Positions 1-6,153 of a DNA stretch of 26,304 nt are shown here, in pieces. The position numbers and the translations under genes are program-made. Numbering within the stretch: position 1 is the stretch's first letter; each line of letters opens with the position of its first letter. Below the pieces are notes generated by a model, which was given only the letters and a program-made list of their open reading frames with translations, had not been told where the DNA came from and did not search any database. This DNA is from RGIG4140 sp045655105 (GTDB lineage Bacteria; Pseudomonadota; Alphaproteobacteria; CAAHEQ01; UBA3637): positions 1-26,304 of the forward strand of contig JAZOOQ010000090.1 of NCBI GenBank assembly GCA_045655105.1, in the 5' to 3' direction.

Positions 1-1164
1 AATTTAACTTTATTTAAGTGGGATCATTTTTGGGGTGGGTTATGGCCGTTATCCACCTTATCTATCATTTATTTTGAAAGTATCACAAGCTCATATGCTC
101 TTGCAACGGCTGTTTTTGCGCTTTCTTCATTAGTAACAACATTTATGGAAATTCCTGTTGGGATTTTTTCGGATCATAAAGGCAGAAGAAAAACGCTTTT
201 GTGGTCGCCCATTTTAGTTTTTATCACTTTTTTATGTTGGGCACTTGCGGGGGAATTTTCTTGCGCATGGTTATTATTTTTAGGTTCTGTTTGTTGGGGA
301 ACAAGTGGGGCAATTGCTTCGGGAACGCAAGAAGCGCTTGTTTATGAAACAATGGAAGAATTAAAAGAACAGGGGGATTTTAATGTTCAATATGCTAGAA
401 ATGGAGGGTGGAATCAAGTTGGGTTAGCATTAAGTGCGATTATCGGCGCTTTTGTTGCATACTTTTATTCTCTTCAAGTGTTGGCATGGGTGAGCATTTT
501 TCCTGTGCTCATTCAAATAGGGGTGATTTATTGCTTTGTTGAGCCAAAACGAATCAGAGGAAATGAACGAGTTAATTCTTATAAACACTTTTTAATTGCT
601 TTTAGACGATTGCGCCGGAATAAAAGGCTTCGTTTCTTTGCCTGCATTCAATTAATTGATAATGCGTTTGGAATGGCTTCTTTTCGGTTTGAAAGCGCTT
701 ATTATCAGCTTTTTGTTGCCGACTGGCTGATTAATATGGCAAGGTTTTTAAAACAGCTTTGCGGAATTGTCAGCTTTTTTATTGTTCCTTATATCAGAAA
801 GATTGGAATGATTCGGCTTTTCTTTTTTTCAATGATTGGAAATGTGTTTGTTCGTGGGTTGGGCGTTCTTTTAAGCAATGTTTTTACGCCATTTATCATG
901 TCGAGTGTTAATCTTTTTTATGGAACGGCAAGAACGGCAAATGCGGATATTATGCAAAAAGAATTTTCGCCCAATCAACGCGCAACGATGCAATCGATTA
1001 TTTCTTTTTTATCTGGTATTTTGCTGGCTATTGTTATGGTTTTATTCGGTGTTTTGGGAGATTTGTTTGGGCCAACTGTTGCCATTGTTTTAGGGATTTT
1101 AGTTAAATTTTTAATTTTAATTATTTCAGGGTTGCTTTTTAAAAAAGTTTATAAAAAAGCATAA
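1..1164 (+). CDS. MFS transporter, 5' end outside window
   Basis: Major facilitator superfamily secondary transporter of the inner membrane; substrate unknown. The reading frame is open from base 1 (frame 1) to the TAA at 1162-1164, giving 387 visible residues, so the first internal ATG at 145 is not the start. The visible part begins just before a first membrane helix (GGLWPLSTLSIIYF), so only about 10-20 residues are missing. The family motif A between helices 2 and 3 is clear (GIFSDHKGRRK), followed by several hydrophobic helices, a basic cytoplasmic loop near the middle (RRLRRNKRLRFF), and a second half with helices up to the basic C-terminus (KKVYKKA). SGTQEALVYE after helix 4 is typical of MFS drug/sugar-type members. 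A broken S66 peptidase gene follows 16 bases downstream. Family assignment is firm; function is not. Confidence 0.9.
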   Translation, partial: NLTLFKWDHFWGGLWPLSTLSIIYFESITSSYALATAVFALSSLVTTFMEIPVGIFSDHKGRRKTLLWSPILVFITFLCWALAGEFSCAWLLFLGSVCWGTSGAIASGTQEALVYETMEELKEQGDFNVQYARNGGWNQVGLALSAIIGAFVAYFYSLQVLAWVSIFPVLIQIGVIYCFVEPKRIRGNERVNSYKHFLIAFRRLRRNKRLRFFACIQLIDNAFGMASFRFESAYYQLFVADWLINMARFLKQLCGIVSFFIVPYIRKIGMIRLFFFSMIGNVFVRGLGVLLSNVFTPFIMSSVNLFYGTARTANADIMQKEFSPNQRATMQSIISFLSGILLAIVMVLFGVLGDLFGPTVAIVLGILVKFLILIISGLLFKKVYKKA

Positions 1165-1180
1165 AAAGGGGAGGAAAGGG

Positions 1181-1446
1181 ATGAAAAATTTAATTAAACC
1201 AAAAGCGTTAAAAGCAGGGGATTTGGTTGCCACTGTTTCTCTTTCATGGGGTGGGGCAAGCACTTTTCCTCACCGATATGAACAATCAAAAAAGCAGTTT
1301 GAAAGGAATTTGATGTTGACATCCCGATTGTAACCAATATGGATTTTGGGCACACTGTGCCACAAGTTATTTTGCCTTATGGGGCATTATGTGAAATTGA
1401 TCCTGTAAATAAAAAGGTTTCGATTTTGGAAAGCGCTGTTGAATAA
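1181..1446 (+). pseudogene. S66 family peptidase (LD-carboxypeptidase/MccF-like) remnant
   Basis: Two fragments of one gene in different frames. From ATG 1181 (good Shine-Dalgarno GGGGAGGAAAGGG) about 43 codons match the N-terminus of S66 serine peptidases (LKAGDLVATVSLSWGGAS, then FPHRYEQSKKQFE); the frame then meets TAA at 1331. In another frame, about 1308-1446, lies the family's C-terminus (DIPIVTNMDFGHTVPQ, LPYGALCEID, SILESAVE, then TAA). The catalytic serine and glutamate region, roughly 230-250 codons, is missing; only the GH histidine of the Ser-Glu-His triad remains. An internal deletion with a frame change explains this. The intact family cleaves LD-peptide bonds in murein tripeptides or, for MccF, inactivates microcin C. 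It would have formed a unit with the upstream MFS gene. The product cannot be active. Confidence 0.85.
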
Positions 1447-1451
1447 GTGGA

Positions 1452-2318
1452 CTATAAATTTACCCAGTTTTCAATATGTTGTTTTAAAATATTCAGATGG
1501 CCGATTTGTCTATCCGGCGTTTTATTGCCATGACTATCGCATCCACCGCTGACAAAAAGAGCATTGGTTTTTGCATAATCAAGCAGTAACTTTTGTTGCT
1601 CTTTTGTAGCAGATGGGTGAAAGCATTCAATCCCATCTAGCTCTTTTTGGGCGCGAAACTCATTGATAAATTGAATTGTATTCGTAAAACGATATTCAAA
1701 AGGATGCGCTAAAAAAGCAAGCCCACCTGCTTGATGAATGGTATCAATCACGTCTTTAAAGTTGGGTTCGCCATCTTCTTTGGCAACAACGCAATAATCA
1801 CTTTCGGGATTGAGAAGGCCTTTGCGGATAAAAGCATTTAAGCTGTTGGCAAGTTCCCCTAAAACAGGGATATTTTCGGGATGTTTCATCAGCTCATTAT
1901 AAATATAAACGGAAATATAATCATTTTCGGGGATTTCTTGATACAAAATAGATTTATCATAAATCAGCTTATTTTTATCGCAAGCTTCAATCAGTTTTTG
2001 ACGGACTTTTTCTTGAAGAAGTTGGCGACGCTCTTTTGAAAAGAATTTTTGATTCCAGTTATCTATCACTTCGGTATTTTTGATTTTATAGGCTAAAATT
2101 TCAATTTTTTTGTTTTGAAAAAAAGCATCCATTTCAAGCCCTTTAATGATTTTTCCGCTAAAAAGATTTTGATGAAGGGCAGGGTCATCATATTGTTTGA
2201 TAGTATTATGATCTGTGAGTGAGATATATTTCAGGCCTTTGCTCTCGCAAGTTTTTAAATTTTCTTCAATGGTTTTATCGCCGTCTGAATAAATGGAATG
2301 CATGTGTAAATCAATCAT
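1452..2318 (-). CDS. PHP-domain phosphoesterase (YciV/RNase AM-like)
   Basis: 288-residue PHP-domain metal-dependent phosphoesterase. Motifs in order: DLHMHS and SDG at the very N-terminus, SLTDHN about 45 residues in, a mid-protein insert, FLAHPFEYR, and the C-terminal GGCDSHGNK; these supply the metal-binding His/Asp residues of the fold. Length and motif order fit the TrpH/YciV (RNase AM, 5'-3' exonuclease/3',5'-nucleotide phosphatase) branch rather than histidinol phosphatase or the PHP domain of polymerase III. I chose ATG 2318 over ATG 2351: AAAAAGGG lies at a good distance, the protein then begins in family style (MIDLHMHS), and a promoter's -10 box (2350-2355) overlaps the upstream ATG. 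It stands alone on the minus strand, converging on the S66 remnant. Exact substrate is inferred. Confidence 0.85.
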   Translation of the reverse strand: MIDLHMHSIYSDGDKTIEENLKTCESKGLKYISLTDHNTIKQYDDPALHQNLFSGKIIKGLEMDAFFQNKKIEILAYKIKNTEVIDNWNQKFFSKERRQLLQEKVRQKLIEACDKNKLIYDKSILYQEIPENDYISVYIYNELMKHPENIPVLGELANSLNAFIRKGLLNPESDYCVVAKEDGEPNFKDVIDTIHQAGGLAFLAHPFEYRFTNTIQFINEFRAQKELDGIECFHPSATKEQQKLLLDYAKTNALFVSGGCDSHGNKTPDRQIGHLNILKQHIENWVNL

Positions 2319-2349
2319 GATATAGCCCTTTTTATTTGATTTTTGAATC

Positions 2350-2378
2350 ATTCTACGGCAATTTTAAAAGATAGGCAA
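2350..2378 (-). promoter_or_regulatory. Promoter of the PHP gene
   Basis: Minus strand -35 TTGCCT (2378-2373), 17-base spacer, -10 TAGAAT (2355-2350). Transcription would begin near 2343, which excludes ATG 2351 and supports ATG 2318 as the start. Confidence 0.6.
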
Positions 2379-2394
2379 GAGGGGAGGTAAAAAG

Positions 2395-2477
2395 AAAATT
2401 TTGTTAAACAAAACCGCATACGCCCGTCTGCTTTTTTTAGGACTCTTGAACCTGCTTTCTCCGGCGGTTTGAACCCC
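2395..2477. repeat. Dispersed ~80-bp intergenic repeat, copy I
   Basis: Begins AAAATTTTGTTAAACAAAAC, containing the perfect inverted repeat TTTTGTT-A-AACAAAA, then CCGTCTGC, a T run, and an imperfect TTGAACC...GGTTTGAA inverted repeat. About three quarters of its bases match copy II at 2679-2763. It is non-coding: the short frames across it read the two copies in different phases. Confidence 0.75.
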
Positions 2478-2491
2478 ATGTTGATTAGATA

Positions 2492-2522
2492 TAAAAAAAA
2501 CCGCCAAATGGTGGTCTTTTTC
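2492..2522. terminator. Weak terminator-like hairpin
   Basis: On the plus strand ACCGCC-AAAT-GGTGGT pairs fully with one G-U, followed by CTTTTTC. On the minus strand the same hairpin is followed by eight T. Could end read-through from the tRNA side. The stem is short. Confidence 0.4.
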
Positions 2523-2594
2523 AATTCCGACTAAGTTTAAATCATCAGATGGCAGAGCATCTTTGATTTTAACAAGTCTCATTGCTTTACGCAG

Positions 2595-2619
2595 AAAAAC
2601 AGTTCCCCAAACTGTTTTT
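2595..2619 (-). terminator. Hairpin terminator next to the tRNA 3' fragment
   Basis: Perfect 10-bp stem AAAAACAGTT/AACTGTTTTT with a 5-base loop (2605-2609). Read on the minus strand it ends in a T run and lies 10 bases after the stray tRNA-Pro 3' end at 2630-2648, as a genuine tRNA terminator would. Confidence 0.6.
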
Positions 2620-2629
2620 CTTTGCGCAG

Positions 2630-2648
2630 TGGTCGAAACGAGAGGATT
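2630..2648 (-). repeat. Duplicate of the tRNA-Pro 3' end (att-like)
   Basis: 19 bases (TGGTCGAAACGAGAGGATT on the plus strand) identical to 2817-2835, the 3' end of tRNA-Pro including CCA. Match ends abruptly on both sides. It is in the same orientation as the tRNA, 187 bases downstream of it in the sense of transcription. This is the pattern left when an element integrates into a tRNA 3' end, but no integrase gene is present. Confidence 0.8.
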
Positions 2649-2678
2649 TTGCTATGGCTTCGCCTTCGCTGTCCTTGA

Positions 2679-2763
2679 AAAATTTTGTTAAACAAAACCG
2701 GCATACTTCCGTCTGCCTTTTTTCGGCGGTTGAACCTCCTTTTCCGGAGGTTCGAATAATCCC
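2679..2763. repeat. Dispersed ~80-bp intergenic repeat, copy II
   Basis: Second copy of the repeat at 2395-2477, in the same orientation: AAAATTTTGTTAAACAAAAC, CCGTCTGC, T run, then GAACCTCC-TTTTCC-GGAGGTTC, a perfect 8-bp hairpin (2732-2753). Bases 2744-2757 (CCGGAGGTTCGAAT) are also an inverted copy of the tRNA-Pro T-arm. Confidence 0.75.
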
Positions 2764-2774
2764 TTTACACGGAC

Positions 2775-2813
2775 ATAAATAAAAGCCCACTTCAAGAGCG
2801 AGCTTTTATTTAT
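2775..2813 (-). terminator. Terminator of tRNA-Pro
   Basis: Perfect 12-bp inverted repeat ATAAATAAAAGC (2775-2786) / GCTTTTATTTAT (2802-2813) with a 15-base loop. On the minus strand it starts 3 bases after the tRNA CCA and its 3' arm is T-rich. Confidence 0.7.
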
Positions 2814-2816
2814 ATC

Positions 2817-2893
2817 TGGTCGAAACGAGAGGATTCGAACCTCCGGCCCCTACGTCCCGAACGTAGTGCTCTACCAGGCTGAGCTACGTTTCG
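2817..2893 (-). tRNA. tRNA-Pro (anticodon CGG)
   Basis: Complete 77-base cloverleaf read by eye: acceptor CGAAACG/CGTTTCG (7 bp), D-arm GCTC/GAGC with loop AGCCTGGTA, anticodon stem CTACG/CGTAG with loop TTCGGGA, five-base variable region, T-arm GGAGG-TTCGAAT-CCTCT (last pair G-U), discriminator A, and genomically encoded CCA (2819-2817). The anticodon CGG reads proline CCG, and G37 follows it as expected for proline tRNAs. It has its own promoter upstream (2908-2936) and hairpin terminator directly downstream. Confidence 0.95.
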
Positions 2894-2907
2894 ATTATGA
2901 TATGCGT

Positions 2908-2936
2908 GTTTTACTCTTTTTGATTTATCCTGTCAA
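2908..2936 (-). promoter_or_regulatory. tRNA-Pro promoter
   Basis: Minus strand -35 TTGACA (2936-2931), 17-base spacer, -10 TAAAAC (2913-2908); start predicted near 2901, leaving a leader of about 7 bases before the tRNA. Confidence 0.65.
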
Positions 2937-2954
2937 GCCGTTTTTCTTTGTTTC

Positions 2955-2983
2955 TTGACAATTTATTGATTTTATGATATAAT
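2955..2983 (+). promoter_or_regulatory. Consensus promoter of the outer-membrane protein gene
   Basis: TTGACA (2955-2960), exactly 17 bases, TATAAT (2978-2983): a perfect sigma-70-type consensus. Start near 2990 gives a 5' leader of about 20 bases holding GGAGGG. With the tRNA promoter it forms a divergent pair; the outward-facing boxes make the inverted repeat TGTCAAG (2931-2937) / CTTGACA (2954-2960). Confidence 0.8.
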
Positions 2984-3009
2984 ATTTGGGCTTTAATGGA
3001 GGGTTTTTT

Positions 3010-3567
3010 ATGAAAAATTTAATTTTATTTACAACGATTTCTCTTTTTTCTTTTTCTTGCCTTGCTGGCCCAAGAGCATATATTGCACCAAGAATTGGTT
3101 TAAGTGATGTGCGCGAAACGGCTTTGAAAGATCATCATGAGGCTGGGTTTGCTCCCGGGGTTGCTTTTGGTTTGATGTATGGTCCTTTGCGAGGGGAAGT
3201 TGAATATACGCATATTGCTGAAACAGATATTGAAAAAGAAGGGGAACGTGATGTTTTAAATGCCAAGTTTAACCGCGTGATGGCGAATGGATATGTTGAT
3301 TTGCGCATGTCTTATTATGTTCGCCCCTATATCATGGCAGGTGTTGGTGTGGCGCATCATAATGTTTCATACAAACAAGAAGATTTTTCAGGTTCAAACT
3401 TTGCTTGGAATGCTGGGGCTGGGGTTGGATTTCATTTAAATCGCAACTTAGCATTTGATGTTGGCGTGAAATATATTGATTTAGGTGATGTTAAACTTGA
3501 AAAAGAAGAAAAAGATTTTTCATTTGACGCAGTTGAAACCCATGCTGGTTTAAGATTTATGTTTTAA
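3010..3567 (+). CDS. Small outer-membrane beta-barrel protein
   Basis: 185-residue exported protein. The N-terminus is a Sec signal peptide (MKNLILFTTISLFSFSCLAG) with cleavage probably after LAG. The mature part alternates polar and hydrophobic residues in short strands (YIAPRIGLSDV, GVAFGLMYGPLRGEVEYTH, YVDLRMSYYVRPYIMAGVGVAHH, FAWNAGAGVGFHL, LAFDVGVKYIDLG) separated by acidic turns, and ends HAGLRFMF; a terminal phenylalanine is the usual signal for barrel insertion by BamA. Size suggests an eight-stranded OmpA/OmpW/Opa-like barrel. I placed the start at ATG 3010 because of GGAGGG seven bases before it and the signal peptide; an in-frame TTG at 2986 lies at the expected transcription start. 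It is alone behind a perfect promoter, so probably abundant. Role (adhesion, stability or porin-like) is unknown. Confidence 0.85.
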   Translation: MKNLILFTTISLFSFSCLAGPRAYIAPRIGLSDVRETALKDHHEAGFAPGVAFGLMYGPLRGEVEYTHIAETDIEKEGERDVLNAKFNRVMANGYVDLRMSYYVRPYIMAGVGVAHHNVSYKQEDFSGSNFAWNAGAGVGFHLNRNLAFDVGVKYIDLGDVKLEKEEKDFSFDAVETHAGLRFMF

Positions 3568-3587
3568 TGAAAAAAAGCCAAAAAAAT

Positions 3588-3614
3588 GCCCCGTAAAAAA
3601 AACGGGGCTTTTTT
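3588..3614. terminator. Bidirectional terminator between barrel gene and leuS
   Basis: GCCCCGT (3588-3594), loop of seven A, ACGGGGC (3602-3608), then TTTTTT on the plus strand; the minus strand also reads into a T run (ATTTTTTT). Placed between two converging genes, 20 bases after the barrel stop and 13 bases past the leuS stop. Confidence 0.9.
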
Positions 3615-3627
3615 ATTGCTTTTATCG

Positions 3628-6051
3628 TTATTTAATCACGATGCTGACCAATTTGTTTGGCACATAGATTGTTTTAACGATTTCATGACCATCAGTGTAA
3701 GCAGTTACTTCTTTTAAGGCCATTTCTTCGATGGTTTCTTTCGCAGTATCTGGTGAAACTTCAAGTTTTGCACGCACTTTTCCGTTCACTTGAACAACAA
3801 TCACTTTATCTTTATTTTGAAGCACTTGTTCATCAAAAGCTGGCCATTGTTCTTTAAAGACAGATTCTTGATGACCTAAAGATTCCCAAAGTTCTTCGCT
3901 AAAGTGTGGCGCAAATGGAGCCAAAACAGTTACAAATGAATCTAAACATTCTTTTAAGAAAGCTTTATTGATTGGACCTTGCATATATTGATTTAAGGCG
4001 TTTAAATATTCCATAATTCTGGCTAAAGAAGTGTTAAATTGGAATAAATCAACATCATGCGTAATGGCTTTAATGGAAGCATGGCGCACATAGTTTAAAT
4101 CTTTTTCAGCTTTGCCCATTTCGGTTGTTTCGCCTTGAGCTTCTTCAAATTTTTCAAACAAGGCTTCGATACGCTTTGTGAATCTTGCAATAGCTTCAAT
4201 GCCAGCATCGCTCCATGGACCACCTTCTGTATAAGCAAATGCAAATTCAAGATACATACGCAACACATCTGACCCAAATTTTTGAATATAACCATCTGGA
4301 TTAATTGTGTTTCCTTTAGATTTGCTCATTTTTTGACCATCTGGGCCCAAAATCATACCTTGGTGAACCAATGATTTGAATGGTTCATCAAAATTTAAAT
4401 AGCCCATGTCGCGCAAAGCTTTTGTGAAAAATCTGGCATAAAGCAAGTGCATGGTTGCATGTTCTTGACCGCCCACATATTTATCAACTGGAAGCATTTG
4501 GTTGATTTTTTCTTTATTAAAGGCTTCTTGATCGTTTTTATTATCAGGGAAACGCAAGAAATACCAAGAAGAATCAACAAATGTATCCATTGTGTCTGGA
4601 TCGCGTTGCGCTTTGGCGCCACATTTTGGACAGGTGACATTCATAAATTCTTCTGAACGAGCGAGTGGAGATTTGCCATCTGGTCTGAATTCCACATTAT
4701 ATGGCAATTTAACAGGCAAATCTTTTTCTGGAACAGCCACAGCACCGCATTTTTCGCAATGGATCACTGGAATTGGTGCGCCCCAATAGCGTTGTCTTGA
4801 AATCAACCAATCGCGCAAACGGAACATGGTTGTGAGCTTGCCTTTTTCATCTTTTGCAAGTTTTTCAACGATTTTAACAATGGCTTCTTTTGTTGAAAGA
4901 CCCGTAAATTCAGCGCTATCTGTTAAAATGCCATGTTCGCAAAATGGAAGAGGTTGCGCTTCATTATTCTTATCATTAATCACGCGTTTGATTGGCAAAT
5001 TATATTTGGTTGCAAAATCAAAGTCGCGTTCATCATGAGCAGGAACAGCCATCACAAAGCCCGTGCCATAGGAAGCGATCACATAGTCTGCCACCCAAAC
5101 AGGAACTTTTTCGCCATTAACTGGGTTTGTGGCATAAGAACCAGTGAACACACCAGTACGTTCGCGTTCTGTTGATAAACGATCAATTTCTTTCACTTTG
5201 GCGGCTTGTTCTAAATAAGCTTCAACAGCTTGTTTATATTCTGGTTTTGTTAAAGAGGTAACGGCTTCATGTTCTGGCGCAATCACAACATAGCTTAAGC
5301 CGAATAAAGTATCTGCTCTGGTTGTGAACGCTTCTAATTCAAGACCGATATCAATTTCAAATTTTAACAAAGAACCCGTTGATTTACCAATCCAGTTTTT
5401 TTGAATTTTTTTGGTTTTTTCTGGCCAATCAAGAGAATCAATATCTTTTAAAAGTTCGTCAGCATATTCTGTGATCTTAAAGAACCATTGTTTCATTTTG
5501 CGTTGCGAAACTTCGGATTTGCATCGTTCGCATTTGCCATCAACAACTTGTTCATTGGCCAAAACCGTTTGACAGCTTGGACACCAGTTTACAGGCGCAT
5601 CTTTTTGATAGGCCAAGCCTTTTTCATAAAGTTTTAAGAAAATCCATTGTGTCCATTTATAATATTCTTCATCACAAGTGGAAAGGAAATAACTTAAATC
5701 ATAGCTTCCACCCAAGTTTTTATATTGTTCAAGCATGGTTTTAATGCTGGCATTTGTGGAATCTTTTGGATGGATGCCTGTTTTAATGGCATAGTTTTCA
5801 GCTGGCAACCCAAAAGCATCAAATCCTTGAGGGTGAAATACATTGAATCCTTGCATTTTTTTGAAACGGGCCCATGTATCCGTTACCCCATAGTTATACC
5901 AGTGACCGCAGTGTAGATTGGCAGCAGATGGATAAGAAAACATTTCTAAACAATAGAGTTTTTTATCCATTTTTGATTCATCAAAGCGGTATAACCCTTC
6001 TTTTTCCCATTTGGCTTGCCATTTTTCATCAACACTTTTTGAATATTTCAT
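3628..6051 (-). CDS. leuS: Leucyl-tRNA synthetase
   Basis: Class I aminoacyl-tRNA synthetase, 807 residues, that charges tRNA-Leu with leucine in the cytosol. HIGH motif as HCGH (47-50), zinc-type cysteines at 157/160/174/177 (CPSC, CERC), the CP1 editing domain with TTRADTLFG (243-251) and the conserved aspartate in VPAHDERD (about 340), a second cysteine pair set at 432/435 and 474/477, and KMSKS at 574-578 (GQKMSKSKG). The anticodon-binding and C-terminal region ends in KLVSIVIK. Length resembles the shorter bacterial LeuRS (about 805 in Bacillus) rather than the ~860 of E. coli. All key residues are present. Start ATG 6051 has GAGAGG at correct spacing. It is monocistronic with its own promoter; the uvrA gene lies just upstream on the same strand. 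Confidence 0.97.
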   Translation of the reverse strand: MKYSKSVDEKWQAKWEKEGLYRFDESKMDKKLYCLEMFSYPSAANLHCGHWYNYGVTDTWARFKKMQGFNVFHPQGFDAFGLPAENYAIKTGIHPKDSTNASIKTMLEQYKNLGGSYDLSYFLSTCDEEYYKWTQWIFLKLYEKGLAYQKDAPVNWCPSCQTVLANEQVVDGKCERCKSEVSQRKMKQWFFKITEYADELLKDIDSLDWPEKTKKIQKNWIGKSTGSLLKFEIDIGLELEAFTTRADTLFGLSYVVIAPEHEAVTSLTKPEYKQAVEAYLEQAAKVKEIDRLSTERERTGVFTGSYATNPVNGEKVPVWVADYVIASYGTGFVMAVPAHDERDFDFATKYNLPIKRVINDKNNEAQPLPFCEHGILTDSAEFTGLSTKEAIVKIVEKLAKDEKGKLTTMFRLRDWLISRQRYWGAPIPVIHCEKCGAVAVPEKDLPVKLPYNVEFRPDGKSPLARSEEFMNVTCPKCGAKAQRDPDTMDTFVDSSWYFLRFPDNKNDQEAFNKEKINQMLPVDKYVGGQEHATMHLLYARFFTKALRDMGYLNFDEPFKSLVHQGMILGPDGQKMSKSKGNTINPDGYIQKFGSDVLRMYLEFAFAYTEGGPWSDAGIEAIARFTKRIEALFEKFEEAQGETTEMGKAEKDLNYVRHASIKAITHDVDLFQFNTSLARIMEYLNALNQYMQGPINKAFLKECLDSFVTVLAPFAPHFSEELWESLGHQESVFKEQWPAFDEQVLQNKDKVIVVQVNGKVRAKLEVSPDTAKETIEEMALKEVTAYTDGHEIVKTIYVPNKLVSIVIK

Positions 6052-6104
6052 AAGACCTCTCGTTTTGATAAGTTAAATTTAAATTTTTTGTTTTATTTTT
6101 GGTT

Positions 6105-6133
6105 ATCATAGGATAAAACCCGTTAAAAGTCAA
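6105..6133 (-). promoter_or_regulatory. leuS promoter
   Basis: Minus strand TTGACT (6133-6128), 17 bases, TATGAT (6110-6105). Predicted start near 6097 leaves a leader of about 45 bases. I saw no T-box or leucine-rich leader peptide in it. Confidence 0.7.
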
Positions 6134-6153
6134 AGATAAAAAATTATTTTTCT

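Noticed and set aside
2364..2582. 72-aa minus-strand reading frame (MRLVKIKDALPSDD...)
   Set aside because: No ribosome site, and its second half is the dispersed repeat copy I, read in a different phase from copy II. The first 30 residues look somewhat protein-like, so a gene relic is possible but unsupported.
2582..2790. Overlapping 66-67-aa frames on both strands
   Set aside because: Both run across the tRNA fragment, repeat copy II and the tRNA terminator; they are non-coding.
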